The notes below the pieces were generated by a model, which was given only the letters and a program-made list of their open reading frames with translations, did no database searches and was not told the DNA's origin. This document shows positions 26,331 through 35,971 of a stretch of 64,000 nucleotides of DNA, piece by piece. The position numbers and the translations under genes were made by a program. The stretch lies in NCBI GenBank assembly GCA_943842425.1, contig CALTBR010000003.1:620001-684000 (forward strand), in the 5' to 3' direction. Origin of the DNA: UBA974 sp002292405. GTDB taxonomy: Bacteria > Bacteroidota > Bacteroidia > Flavobacteriales_D > Sanyastnellaceae. The stretch's first letter is position 1. Every line of letters starts with the position of its first letter.

Positions 26331-26332
26331 CG

Positions 26333-26363
26333 AAAAAAAGGTCTAACTGAAGAAATGACCTTT
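26333..26363 (-). terminator. Rho-independent terminator overlapping the ribA stop codon
   Basis: A 7-bp stem (AAAGGTC / GACCTTT) with a 13-nt loop is followed on the minus strand by seven T residues. One arm lies in the last codons of ribA and the loop contains its stop. Confidence 0.6.
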
Positions 26364-26942
26364 CACTATTTTCTTCGCCTCAAGGTATTCTCTATTTTCA
26401 GGGTCAGAACCCACTTGTAGCGAAACACGCTCCAACACATCTATATCCTCAAGTTCATCGAATGCTCCTACCTTGTCTGGATTGTTCGTTAGTACTTTAA
26501 TCTTGTGAATCCCTAAGTGCCTAAGGATTGCGATGGCAGGCTCGAAAGTCCTTCCATCCTCAGGGTGTCCCAAGTTCACATTTGCTTCATATGTATCCTG
26601 TCCTGCGTCCTGTAAATTGTATGCCTTCAGTTTCTCTACCAAACCAATTCCTCTGCCCTCTTGTCTTAAGTAAATAAGTACACCTCCACTTTTTTGTAAA
26701 AGAGCCATTGAAAACGCCAGTTGCTCTCCACAATCACATCTTGAAGATTGAAGAACATCTCCTGTCATACACTCACTGTGTATTCTTACAGATACAGCAT
26801 CTACACCATCTTTTTTAAAAAGGTCCGAAACAAGAGCCAAGTGAGGCATTTCTTCTACACCACTATCAAAAGCCAATATTCTAAACCCCCCAAACTTAGT
26901 GGGCAGCCTTGATTCAACTAGAAATTTTACCGATGATTTCAT
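26343..26942 (-). CDS. ribA: GTP cyclohydrolase II (stand-alone RibA)
   Basis: 199 aa, the length of single-domain RibA. It opens the imidazole ring of GTP in the first step of riboflavin synthesis. The zinc site is intact: Cys in HSECMTGD and both Cys in SSRCDCGEQL. The catalytic loop YLRQEGRGIGLVEKLKAYNL and the GTP-binding TNNPDKV are also intact. This matters because the RibA half of RibBA at 36 kb has lost these cysteines, so this gene is likely the only working GTP cyclohydrolase II of the pair. It is monocistronic. Confidence 0.95.
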   Translation of the reverse strand: MKSSVKFLVESRLPTKFGGFRILAFDSGVEEMPHLALVSDLFKKDGVDAVSVRIHSECMTGDVLQSSRCDCGEQLAFSMALLQKSGGVLIYLRQEGRGIGLVEKLKAYNLQDAGQDTYEANVNLGHPEDGRTFEPAIAILRHLGIHKIKVLTNNPDKVGAFDELEDIDVLERVSLQVGSDPENREYLEAKKIVKGHFFS

Positions 26943-26978
26943 AAGAACAAAGATACTTCTTAGAGGGATTAACTACAC

Positions 26979-28343
26979 TTATGAAAAACTCTTCTCTTTG
27001 ATAAAAAGTGTTATTATGCTACCTAACAACAAGCATATCCCAGCCAGTACCATGGAATTAATGAGTTGAATTCCTAAGAAGGTATTTCCTAATTGAGAAG
27101 TCAACCAGTTAATTCCGCCTAAAGCAGCAATTATTTGGGGGAAAACAATAAACATATTAAAAATACCCATATACACTCCCATTTTCTCTTTGGGGATTTT
27201 ATCCGAAAGAATAGCATACGGCATTGACAATATACTTCCCCATGAAATACCTATTAAAGCAAAACACCATTTCAAATTGTTTGATGATTCTGGCGAAAGG
27301 AAAAGCATCCAAATAAACCCTATCCCTCCTGCGGCCAATGATAAAGAGTGAATTATTTTCCTATTGATTTGCAGCCTCGAAGTGTAGAATGTTAGAACTA
27401 AGGCGAACGCCATCGAGCTCAATCCATACACACCCATAGAGCTTGAAACGGCATTTGCAGCCTCATTATATGCGCTATTTAGCACATCAAAATTTACTGC
27501 GTCTGAAGCAGGATATGGAGCCCCAAACACCGATCCAGTTAGTGCTGGCGTAGCTGATGACCACATCGTAAAAAATGCAAACCAACTAAAAAATTGTACT
27601 ACACCCAGTTGTTTCATAACCTTAGGCATGCCCAATATGTTCTCATATATTTCTTTTACACCAAATAACAAACCTGAATTCTTCTTCTTATTAGATAAAA
27701 ATTCATCCATATCTTCTGGTGGTGCCTCTGAAGTTTTAAATACGGTAAAGAGTATTGAACTGATAAATACAAAAGCTCCTATGGCAAAAGCATAAAACAC
27801 ACTTTCAGGGATCTCTCCTGGCGCAGCTTCATTTTTCGCTCCAAGTAAAGTCACAAACCATGGGAGGTTTGATGCAATCCAAGTACCGATTCCAATAATT
27901 AATGTTTGTACTACAAAACCGTAAGACCTCTGGCTTTCAGGAAGCTTATCAGCGACAAGCGACCTGAATGGCTCCATACTAATATTAATACTAGCATCTA
28001 GAATCCATAAAAAACCTGCGGCCATCCACAATGCAGAACTATATGGGAGAAAAAACAATGCTACTGAGCTTAAAATTGCACCCAACAAAAAATAGGGTCT
28101 TCTTCTACCCCACCTTGGCGACCAAGTCCTGTCACTTAAATATCCAATGATAGGTTGGACTATTAAACCCGTCAATGGAGCCGCAATCCACAACATCGGA
28201 ATTTCTTCAGCACTTGCACCTAAAGTTTCAAATATGCGTGACATATTTCCTCCTTGAAGAGCGAAACCAAACTGGATCCCTAAAAAGCCAAAGCTCATAT
28301 TCCAAATCTCCCAAAACCCTAGTTTCTTATTCTCCTGCTTCAT
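26979..28343 (-). CDS. MFS sugar transporter (SLC45/GPH-like)
   Basis: 454 aa from the ATG at 28343; a TTG seven codons upstream is unlikely. Twelve hydrophobic helices, with the MFS loop motif GYLSDRTWSPRWGRRRPYF between helices 2 and 3, a form typical of SLC45-type disaccharide carriers. FGIQFGFALQ in helix 1 and a long central loop (about 215-240) fit. The predicted role is proton-linked uptake of a disaccharide such as maltose or sucrose; no sugar hydrolase or regulator lies next to it, so the substrate is not supported by context. Confidence 0.85.
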   Translation of the reverse strand: MKQENKKLGFWEIWNMSFGFLGIQFGFALQGGNMSRIFETLGASAEEIPMLWIAAPLTGLIVQPIIGYLSDRTWSPRWGRRRPYFLLGAILSSVALFFLPYSSALWMAAGFLWILDASINISMEPFRSLVADKLPESQRSYGFVVQTLIIGIGTWIASNLPWFVTLLGAKNEAAPGEIPESVFYAFAIGAFVFISSILFTVFKTSEAPPEDMDEFLSNKKKNSGLLFGVKEIYENILGMPKVMKQLGVVQFFSWFAFFTMWSSATPALTGSVFGAPYPASDAVNFDVLNSAYNEAANAVSSSMGVYGLSSMAFALVLTFYTSRLQINRKIIHSLSLAAGGIGFIWMLFLSPESSNNLKWCFALIGISWGSILSMPYAILSDKIPKEKMGVYMGIFNMFIVFPQIIAALGGINWLTSQLGNTFLGIQLINSMVLAGICLLLGSIITLFIKEKSFS

Positions 28344-28390
28344 TTTGAATATTTTTGTGACCAAATCAACCTACAAGATAATCTATTTGG

Positions 28391-28425
28391 CAAAACAAAA
28401 GCGCCAATCCGAAGATTGGCGCTTT
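28391..28425 (-). terminator. Rho-independent terminator after the giant repeat-protein gene
   Basis: A perfect 12-bp stem (AAAGCGCCAATC / GATTGGCGCTTT) with a 4-nt loop is followed on the minus strand by TTGTTTTG. It lies 30 nt after the stop of the giant gene and blocks read-through into the MFS gene. Confidence 0.8.
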
Positions 28426-28455
28426 CTTAACTAATTTATCTCTTAAAGCTTACTG

Positions 28456-31400
28456 TTAATTTTCACAAATTGATCCGTAAGCGATTAGGAATTCAAGTAA
28501 GTCGGCAGAACCAATCTCACCATCTCCGTTGGTATCAAACGGACAATCACCATTGCCAGTACAGGGCTCAAAGTCACATGAACCATCATCGTTGTTCGCA
28601 TGTACATTGTAGTTAAACGCTAATGAATCTGTACAACCTGAGAACACACAAGAACCGTCGTCAGATGTATTGCCCGCATCGTAGTTATCTGCGCTAGGAT
28701 AAGTACAACCAGTAGCAAGACATGAACCATCATCGTCTGTTGCATCGGGGTTATAGTTTTCCGCGTTTGGATTTGTACAACCCATGATCATACATGAACC
28801 ATCGTCAAATAACGCGTCAGAATCATAGTTGTCTGCATTCGGGTCTGTACAACCAGAGCAAGAACTGTTATCGCCGCCACATACTCCACATTCATCAATA
28901 TCAGTACAAGTAGGGAAAGTTAAAGTCATTCCCTCAGCGTAGTGAGAAACTGCATCTTGGTCACGAATCTGAACGTTTACAAGAGCGTTAACCTGACCCG
29001 AGGTAGTAAACTGACCCAGTAGAACTCTGCCATCTACAGGAACTCCTTGAGAGTTCGCACCAGGAACAACGAAGATAGAACCTCCGATGAAAGTGTTAAC
29101 TACGAAGTCGCCTCCTGAGTTAAAGTCGTCTAGTGATGATAAAGCTGCATCGAAGGCATTATTCAAGCCATCATCGTCTCCTGGCTCAGCTCCAATAGTA
29201 AACCAACTGTCATATTCTAAAGATGGAAATGCCGCGAAAAATGCTGGATTTACGCCTCCTCCGAAATCAGATCCAACTGCATCATTGTAGAAGCCATCTG
29301 AAGCAGAGGAAGCCATCTCCCATGGAGCTGTATCTGTTCCATACATGGCTGTTACTTCAGCAGCGTCTGCTGTTAAATTCACAAACAGACGGTAAGTAGT
29401 CGCTCCTGTTCCTAATGGATCAGAAGAAACAACCTCGTAAGAAAGACCAGTACTAAGACCGTCTCCCCAAGAACATGAACCATCATCGTACATCGCTGCA
29501 GGGTCATAGTTTTGAGCGTCTGGATTCATACATCCACTGCAAGAAGAACCATCTCCTCCACAGACTCCACACATATCATCCTGTGCACATGAACCATCGT
29601 CAAATACTGCTGATGGATCGTAGTTACAAGCTGAAGCGTCTGTACAACCTCCACAAGTGGAGTTGTCTCCACCACAAACTCCACAGTCATCTAACTGGCT
29701 ACCATCGCAATCGCAATCTCCGTCAGCGATTCCGCCACCACCACATACGCCACAGTCATCAAGAACGTTTCCAGCACAATCACAAGTACCATCAGCGATT
29801 CCACCTCCTCCACATACACCACACTCGTCTAGAACGTTTCCAGCACAATCACAATCTCCATCGGCAATACCACCTCCGCCACATACGCCACACTCGTCAT
29901 TCACTGCACATGAACCATCGTCTATCGTAGCTGAGGCATCGTAATTACAAGCTGAAGCATCTGTACAACCTCCACATGAAGAATTATCCCCTCCACAAAC
30001 TCCACATTCATCAAGAACATTTCCATCACAATCACAAGCACCATCAGCGATTCCGCCTCCGCCACATACGCCACATTCATCAATATCAGTACAAGTAGGG
30101 AAAGTTAAAGTCATTCCCTCAGCGTAGTGAGAAACTGCATCTTGGTCACGAATCTGAACGTTTACAAGAGCGTTAACCTGACCCGAGGTAGTAAACTGAC
30201 CCAGTAGAACTCTGCCATCTACAGGAACTCCTTGAGAGTTCGCACCAGGAACAACGAAGATAGAACCTCCGATGAAAGTGTTAACTACGAAGTCGCCTCC
30301 TGAGTTAAAGTCGTCTAGTGATGATAAAGCTGCATCGAAGGCATTATTCAAGCCATCATCGTCTCCTGGCTCAGCTCCAATAGTAAACCAACTGTCATAT
30401 TCTAAAGATGGAAATGCCGCGAAAAATGCTGGATTTACGCCTCCTCCGAAATCAGATCCAACTGCATCATTGTAGAAGCCATCTGAAGCAGAGGAAGCCA
30501 TCTCCCATGGAGCTGTATCTGTTCCATACATGGCTGTTACTTCAGCAGCGTCTGCTGTTAAATTCACAAACAGACGGTAAGTAGTCGCTCCTGTTCCTAA
30601 TGGATCAGAAGAAACAACCTCGTAAGAAAGACCAGTACTAAGACCGTCTCCCCAAGAACATGAACCATCATCGTACATCGCTGCAGGGTCATAGTTTTGA
30701 GCGTCTGGATTCATACATCCACTGCAAGAAGAACCATCTCCTCCACAGACTCCACACATATCATCCTGTGCACATGAACCATCGTCAAATACTGCTGATG
30801 GATCGTAGTTACAAGCTGAAGCGTCTGTACAACCTCCACAAGTGGAGTTGTCTCCACCACAAACTCCACAGTCATCTAACTGGCTACCATCGCAATCGCA
30901 ATCTCCGTCAGCGATTCCGCCACCACCACATACGCCACAGTCATCAAGAACGTTTCCAGCACAATCACAAGTACCATCAGCGATTCCACCTCCTCCACAT
31001 ACACCACACTCGTCTAGAACGTTTCCAGCACAATCACAATCTCCATCGGCAATACCACCTCCGCCACATACGCCACACTCGTCATTCACTGCACATGAAC
31101 CATCGTCTATCGTAGCTGAGGCATCGTAATTACAAGCTGAAGCATCTGTACAACCTCCACATGAAGAATTATCCCCTCCACAAACTCCACATTCATCAAG
31201 AACATTTCCATCACAATCACAAGCACCATCAGCGATTCCGCCTCCGCCACATACGCCACATTCATCAATATCAGTACAAGTAGGGAAAGTTAAAGTCATT
31301 CCCTCAGCGTAGTGAGAAACTGCATCTTGGTCACGAATCTGAACGTTTACAAGAGCGTTAACCTGACCCGAGGTAGTAAACTGACCCAGTAGAACTCTGC

Positions 31401-33693
31401 CATCTACAGGAACTCCTTGAGAGTTCGCACCAGGAACAACGAAGATAGAACCTCCGATGAAAGTGTTAACTACGAAGTCGCCTCCTGAGTTAAAGTCGTC
31501 TAGTGATGATAAAGCTGCATCGAAGGCATTATTCAAGCCATCATCGTCTCCTGGCTCAGCTCCAATAGTAAACCAACTGTCATATTCTAAAGATGGAAAT
31601 GCCGCGAAAAATGCTGGATTTACGCCTCCTCCGAAATCAGATCCAACTGCATCATTGTAGAAGCCATCTGAAGCAGAGGAAGCCATCTCCCATGGAGCTG
31701 TATCTGTTCCATACATGGCTGTTACTTCAGCAGCGTCTGCTGTTAAATTCACAAACAGACGGTAAGTAGTCGCTCCTGTTCCTAATGGATCAGAAGAAAC
31801 AACCTCGTAAGAAAGACCAGTACTAAGACCGTCTCCCCAAGAACATGAACCATCATCGTACATCGCTGCAGGGTCATAGTTTTGAGCGTCTGGATTCATA
31901 CATCCACTGCAAGAAGAACCATCTCCTCCACAGACTCCACACATATCATCCTGTGCACATGAACCATCGTCAAATACTGCTGATGGATCGTAGTTACAAG
32001 CTGAAGCGTCTGTACAACCTCCACAAGTGGAGTTGTCTCCACCACAAACTCCACAGTCATCTAACTGGCTACCATCGCAATCGCAATCTCCGTCAGCGAT
32101 TCCGCCACCACCACATACGCCACAGTCATCAAGAACGTTTCCAGCACAATCACAAGTACCATCAGCGATTCCACCTCCTCCACATACACCACACTCGTCT
32201 AGAACGTTTCCAGCACAATCACAATCTCCATCGGCAATACCACCTCCGCCACATACGCCACACTCGTCATTCACTGCACATGAACCATCGTCTATCGTAG
32301 CTGAGGCATCGTAATTACAAGCTGAAGCATCTGTACAACCTCCACATGATGAGTTATCTCCGCCACAAACACCACAATCGTCATCCACAGAACAAGAACC
32401 ATTGTCTAATTCAGCTGATGGATCATAGTTACAAGCAGTAGGGTCAGTACAACCAACTCCCACTTGTGGGAAGGTTAAAGTCATTCCCTCAGCGTAAATA
32501 CTCTCTTGAGCTGCGTTACGAAATTGAATGTTTACCAATGCTTCCACAACACCTGAGGTTGTGAATTGACCTAGCAATACTTTACCTGCAACAGGGACTC
32601 CTTGAGAGTTTGCACCAGGAACAACGAAGATAGAACCTCCGATGAAGGTGTTGACTAAGAAGTCGCCTCCTGAGTTAAAGTCATCTAATGATGTTAAAGC
32701 TGCATCGAAGGCATTATTCAAGCCATCATCGTCGCCTGGCTCAGCTCCGATAGTAAACCAACTATCAAATTCTAAAGATGGAAATACAGCGAAAAATGCT
32801 GGATTTATGCCTCCTCCGAAATCAGATCCTACAGCATCGTTATAAAATCCGTCTGCTGCACCACTCACCATTTGCCATGGCGTTGTATCTGTTCCATAAA
32901 CTGCAGTCACTTCAACATCTGGAGAAGAGAAGTCAGCATATAGTCTATATGTGTTTTGTCCTGTTCCAAGGGGGTCTACAGCGACTACCTCATAAGAGAG
33001 TCCAGAGAGTAAACCTCCTCCAAACGTACAAGATCCATCGTCTTCAGTAGCAGATGGATCATAGTTGTCGGCAGATATGTTGGTACAACCAGACACAGCT
33101 AAAAAGGGGAAAGAGATAGAAACGCCTAAGCTATTACTTGTGTTCGTATTTACGTCATCCCACTGAAGGTTAACTGTTAGATCTACAACACCGTCAGTAG
33201 TGAACTGACCAATAAGAACACGTCCATCAGCACCTGCTTCAGCATCTGCAGAAACGTCGGGTATTAGAAAGATAGATCCTCCTACAAACGTATCTAATGT
33301 GAAACCTGAGCCTGATTCAAAAGATGCAAAAGCATCATCCATTCCAACCTGTTGAATATCACTGGTACCGTTTGAGTCTGATGACCCAATTGTAAACCAG
33401 CTGTCATATTCTAAAGAGGGAAATGCCCCGAAAAACGCTGGGTTTATTGTACTTCCTAAAGAACCCCCAACTGCATCTTGATAAAAAGAAGTCGTTACAC
33501 TTAACTCCATTGGAGAAGTTTCGAGAGCGTAAACAGCAACTAATTCGTCTGTTGGGCTATCAAATGTCGCATAGACACGATAAACAGTTCCATAAGGTGA
33601 TTCTGCGTAAACCTCGCTTTCAAGACCCACTAAGTTAGCTTGAGCTAATCCTGCAGTCAAAGCTGCTAGGACAAATAATAAATAACGTTTCAT
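28456..33693 (-). CDS. giant cysteine-rich modular secreted protein (five YDSWxTIG modules)
   Basis: 1745 aa. The signal peptide is MKRYLLFVLAALTAGLAQA. It has five copies of an approximately 190-residue module (RLFVNLTADAAEVTAMYGTD, SLEYDSWFTIGAEPG, RVLLGQFTTSG), the first two diverged and the last three identical. They are joined by cysteine-rich linkers of the DECGVCGG and GCTDASACNYDASA...DDGSC types. The C-terminus has three more GCT...DDGSC motifs and one EF-hand/dockerin-like loop (DTNGDGEIGSADLLEF). Regular Cys and Asp spacing suggests disulfide- and calcium-stabilised rods. No canonical T9SS sorting domain is visible. It is probably a surface or extracellular structural protein, function unknown. 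The gene is monocistronic. Confidence 0.85.
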   Translation of the reverse strand: MKRYLLFVLAALTAGLAQANLVGLESEVYAESPYGTVYRVYATFDSPTDELVAVYALETSPMELSVTTSFYQDAVGGSLGSTINPAFFGAFPSLEYDSWFTIGSSDSNGTSDIQQVGMDDAFASFESGSGFTLDTFVGGSIFLIPDVSADAEAGADGRVLIGQFTTDGVVDLTVNLQWDDVNTNTSNSLGVSISFPFLAVSGCTNISADNYDPSATEDDGSCTFGGGLLSGLSYEVVAVDPLGTGQNTYRLYADFSSPDVEVTAVYGTDTTPWQMVSGAADGFYNDAVGSDFGGGINPAFFAVFPSLEFDSWFTIGAEPGDDDGLNNAFDAALTSLDDFNSGGDFLVNTFIGGSIFVVPGANSQGVPVAGKVLLGQFTTSGVVEALVNIQFRNAAQESIYAEGMTLTFPQVGVGCTDPTACNYDPSAELDNGSCSVDDDCGVCGGDNSSCGGCTDASACNYDASATIDDGSCAVNDECGVCGGGGIADGDCDCAGNVLDECGVCGGGGIADGTCDCAGNVLDDCGVCGGGGIADGDCDCDGSQLDDCGVCGGDNSTCGGCTDASACNYDPSAVFDDGSCAQDDMCGVCGGDGSSCSGCMNPDAQNYDPAAMYDDGSCSWGDGLSTGLSYEVVSSDPLGTGATTYRLFVNLTADAAEVTAMYGTDTAPWEMASSASDGFYNDAVGSDFGGGVNPAFFAAFPSLEYDSWFTIGAEPGDDDGLNNAFDAALSSLDDFNSGGDFVVNTFIGGSIFVVPGANSQGVPVDGRVLLGQFTTSGQVNALVNVQIRDQDAVSHYAEGMTLTFPTCTDIDECGVCGGGGIADGACDCDGNVLDECGVCGGDNSSCGGCTDASACNYDASATIDDGSCAVNDECGVCGGGGIADGDCDCAGNVLDECGVCGGGGIADGTCDCAGNVLDDCGVCGGGGIADGDCDCDGSQLDDCGVCGGDNSTCGGCTDASACNYDPSAVFDDGSCAQDDMCGVCGGDGSSCSGCMNPDAQNYDPAAMYDDGSCSWGDGLSTGLSYEVVSSDPLGTGATTYRLFVNLTADAAEVTAMYGTDTAPWEMASSASDGFYNDAVGSDFGGGVNPAFFAAFPSLEYDSWFTIGAEPGDDDGLNNAFDAALSSLDDFNSGGDFVVNTFIGGSIFVVPGANSQGVPVDGRVLLGQFTTSGQVNALVNVQIRDQDAVSHYAEGMTLTFPTCTDIDECGVCGGGGIADGACDCDGNVLDECGVCGGDNSSCGGCTDASACNYDASATIDDGSCAVNDECGVCGGGGIADGDCDCAGNVLDECGVCGGGGIADGTCDCAGNVLDDCGVCGGGGIADGDCDCDGSQLDDCGVCGGDNSTCGGCTDASACNYDPSAVFDDGSCAQDDMCGVCGGDGSSCSGCMNPDAQNYDPAAMYDDGSCSWGDGLSTGLSYEVVSSDPLGTGATTYRLFVNLTADAAEVTAMYGTDTAPWEMASSASDGFYNDAVGSDFGGGVNPAFFAAFPSLEYDSWFTIGAEPGDDDGLNNAFDAALSSLDDFNSGGDFVVNTFIGGSIFVVPGANSQGVPVDGRVLLGQFTTSGQVNALVNVQIRDQDAVSHYAEGMTLTFPTCTDIDECGVCGGDNSSCSGCTDPNADNYDSDALFDDGSCMIMGCTNPNAENYNPDATDDDGSCLATGCTYPSADNYDAGNTSDDGSCVFSGCTDSLAFNYNVHANNDDGSCDFEPCTGNGDCPFDTNGDGEIGSADLLEFLIAYGSICEN
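28886..32349 (-). repeat. 1185-bp tandem repeat, 2.9 near-identical copies
   Basis: Copies span 28886-30070, 30071-31255 and 31256-32349 (the last is partial). I found no base difference between copies by eye over long stretches. The sequence departs from the period at 28885 (t against g) and at 32350. The unit is in frame (395 codons) and carries one YDSWxTIG module plus a set of cysteine-rich linkers; inside the linkers are shorter repeats of the GVCGGGGIADG type. Confidence 0.93.
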
Positions 33694-33782
33694 ATGATTG
33701 GTCGATAAAATCAGTTAATTGATTGTAGTATTATAAAGTTAAGACGTAAATTAATAAATTAGGTTGCTCCTATTTAAATAGT

Positions 33783-34853
33783 CTATTCATTTCTATTGAT
33801 ACAATTTAAATCCTCAAATGCTTGAGAAAGTCTTTTCACAAAAGTCTTCTCTCCTTCTCTAAGCCAAACCCGAGGATCATAGTATTTTTTGTTGGGCTTA
33901 TCGTTGCCGTCAGGATTTCCGATTTGTTCTTGCAAGTAATCCAACTTTGCAGTAACATAATCACGAACACCACAAAGGGTTGCCCACTGCATATCGGTGT
34001 CTATGTTCATTTTAATGACTCCGTAGCCTATCGCCTCACGAATTTCCTCAACAGTGGATCCACTACCACCGTGGAACACAAAGTCGACGGGGTTGTGGAG
34101 CAATTGATTTTTTTTAGAAATAAACTCCTGGCAGTTTTTTAAGATTACCGGACGGAGCTCAACGTTTCCTGGACGATATACGCCGTGTACATTTCCGAAA
34201 GCGGCAGCTACAGTAAATCGTCCGCTTACTTTTGAAAGCTCATCAAAGGCGTAAGAAATCTCTTCTGGCTGAGTGTAAAGTCGTGAGCTGTCAATATCTG
34301 TATTGTCAACACCGTCTTCTTCTCCGCCTGTTACGCCAAGCTCAATCTCGAGGTACATCCCCATCGGAGCCATTCTAGCAAGATACTCTTTACAAGTTGC
34401 TACATTTTCTTCTACGGGCTCTTCACTTAGATCAATCATGTGAGAGCTGTATAAAGGTTTTCCTGTTTCAGCAAAGTGCTTTTCACTTGCAGAAATAAGT
34501 CCATCAATCCAAGGGAGTAGCTTGCGAGCGCAATGGTCTGTATGTAAAATAACTGGAACGCCATACGCCTCAGCTAACGTATTAATATGATGGGCACCAG
34601 CAATGGAGCCGAGGATTGCAGCCTTTTGCCCTTCTAGCTCCAGTCCTTTTCCTGCATTAAAAACAGCACCTCCATTGGAAAACTGAATAATTACCGGGGA
34701 ATTCATGTCTCTTGCTGTTTCCATAACAGCATTAACTGAGCTAGATCCGATGACATTAACCGCTGGAAGAGCATAGCCCTTTGATTTTGCATCATCAAAC
34801 ACTTCGCGAAGTTCATCACCAAACAACACACCCGATCTAAATCTTTTACTCAT
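33783..34853 (-). CDS. fbaA: class II fructose-bisphosphate aldolase
   Basis: 356 aa, normal for the E. coli FbaA type. It interconverts fructose 1,6-bisphosphate with DHAP and glyceraldehyde 3-phosphate in glycolysis and gluconeogenesis. Zinc and catalytic signatures are seen: LHTDHCARKLLPW (about 105-117, with the Asp and His), LEIELGVTGGEEDGVDN, AAAFGNVHGVY and FHGGSGST, then KMNIDTDMQWA. It lies 18 nt after a TPR-like lipoprotein gene and is the last gene of a unit that begins with def. Confidence 0.95.
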   Translation of the reverse strand: MSKRFRSGVLFGDELREVFDDAKSKGYALPAVNVIGSSSVNAVMETARDMNSPVIIQFSNGGAVFNAGKGLELEGQKAAILGSIAGAHHINTLAEAYGVPVILHTDHCARKLLPWIDGLISASEKHFAETGKPLYSSHMIDLSEEPVEENVATCKEYLARMAPMGMYLEIELGVTGGEEDGVDNTDIDSSRLYTQPEEISYAFDELSKVSGRFTVAAAFGNVHGVYRPGNVELRPVILKNCQEFISKKNQLLHNPVDFVFHGGSGSTVEEIREAIGYGVIKMNIDTDMQWATLCGVRDYVTAKLDYLQEQIGNPDGNDKPNKKYYDPRVWLREGEKTFVKRLSQAFEDLNCINRNE

Positions 34854-34871
34854 GATACTATATATTTAAAA

Positions 34872-35399
34872 CTATTGAATGACTTGAAACGATCGAACAA
34901 CATCTTCAGGAGAAACCCCCAGATGCTTGATGGATTGGCGGGAAATCTCTGCTTCCCTTGAATCTGGATAGAGTTCAATCACATTTCTGTACATTTTTTC
35001 TGCCATTTCATCATCCCCCAATTCATTTTCATAAAGATAACCCACAAGTAATGCGCACATAACATTTCTATCATAATTGGGGAAACCGTCATGAACAGAT
35101 AAAAGCTGCGTGATGGCCTCGCGAATTTTTCCCATCCCCCGAAGCAAATCTGCCCTTCTTGTAAGATACTCGGGCGTTAAAGAATCATTTGGGCAGGCAT
35201 TTGAAAACTCAGCGTATGTCCTAATGAGATTTGTGACTTTCAAAGTGTCAAACTCTGAATCAAGATTCAACCCTGCTTCCATTGAATTCATCACCACCTG
35301 TCTTTCCGCACAAGATAGATTTTTATCTTCTGCATTCGTTGCGCAAGAAATACATAGAATTATGAATGTAATTAAACCCAGGAATCGTATTGCAATCAT
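34872..35399 (-). CDS. tetratricopeptide-like lipoprotein, unknown function
   Basis: 175 aa. Lipoprotein signal with lipobox CISC (Cys near residue 19). The rest is helical with two or three TPR-like pairs (about 75-150, e.g. YLTRRADLLRGMGKIREAIT and AEKMYRNVIELYPDSREAE). It starts inside the end of def (ATGA overlap), and fbaA follows. It is probably a periplasm-facing scaffold; the partner is unknown. Confidence 0.75.
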   Translation of the reverse strand: MIAIRFLGLITFIILCISCATNAEDKNLSCAERQVVMNSMEAGLNLDSEFDTLKVTNLIRTYAEFSNACPNDSLTPEYLTRRADLLRGMGKIREAITQLLSVHDGFPNYDRNVMCALLVGYLYENELGDDEMAEKMYRNVIELYPDSREAEISRQSIKHLGVSPEDVVRSFQVIQ

Positions 35400-35971
35400 C
35401 TCACTTTCTTTTTAGGCAATTTCATTTTGTAATCTACAGAAATTTTTCCCAAACCAATATCTCTCAATTTCCCATGAAGCAATCTACGCTTCACAGCAGT
35501 AATATGGTCTGTGATCATAATACCGTCAAGATGATCGTACTCATGCAGGACAATCCTTGCTGCAACACCCATGAGCCGCTCTTCAACCAACTCCCAAGAT
35601 TCATTGTAGTACTCGACTGATATTTCGTTTGGCCTAACTACGGCTTCTCTTATTCCAGGAATTGATAAACACCCCTCTTCCATGCTTATCTCGTCAACTG
35701 ACTGATCAAAAATCACTGGATTAATCATCACCCGCTTAAATGCCTCACACCCTTTATCACCATTTTCACCTTCTGCGAAAGGTGAGCCGTCAATAACAAA
35801 CATCCTGATAGACTCACCTACTTGAGGGGAAGCAAGACCCACGCCCTCAGCATGATACATGGTCTCCCACATGTCTTCAATCAACTTAGAAAGCCCAGAA
35901 CGCCCTTCCTTTATTTCTTCCGCCTCAGCTTTTAACACAGGATCTCCAAAAGCGACTATAGGTTTTATCAT
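35396..35971 (-). CDS. def: peptide deformylase
   Basis: 191 aa. It removes the N-formyl group from new proteins. All three motifs are present: GVGLASPQ (near 43), EGCLSIPG (near 98) and HEYDHLDG (near 140), giving the Cys and two His metal ligands and the catalytic Glu-equivalent. The family's first residues are typical (MIKPIVAFGDPVLK). It is divergent from ribBA across a 31-bp gap with a shared inverted repeat and leads the def-lipoprotein-fbaA unit. Confidence 0.95.
   Translation of the reverse strand: MIKPIVAFGDPVLKAEAEEIKEGRSGLSKLIEDMWETMYHAEGVGLASPQVGESIRMFVIDGSPFAEGENGDKGCEAFKRVMINPVIFDQSVDEISMEEGCLSIPGIREAVVRPNEISVEYYNESWELVEERLMGVAARIVLHEYDHLDGIMITDHITAVKRRLLHGKLRDIGLGKISVDYKMKLPKKKVR

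Noticed and set aside
29475..32314. Three identical sets of plus-strand frames of 151, 95 and 67 aa
   Set aside because: They are shadows of the tandem repeat in the minus-strand gene; His/Pro-rich translations come from the reverse complement of Cys/Asp/Gly codons.
28886..32349. CRISPR-like periodicity
   Set aside because: The period is 1185 bp, in frame with a coding sequence, with no short direct repeats separated by unique spacers.
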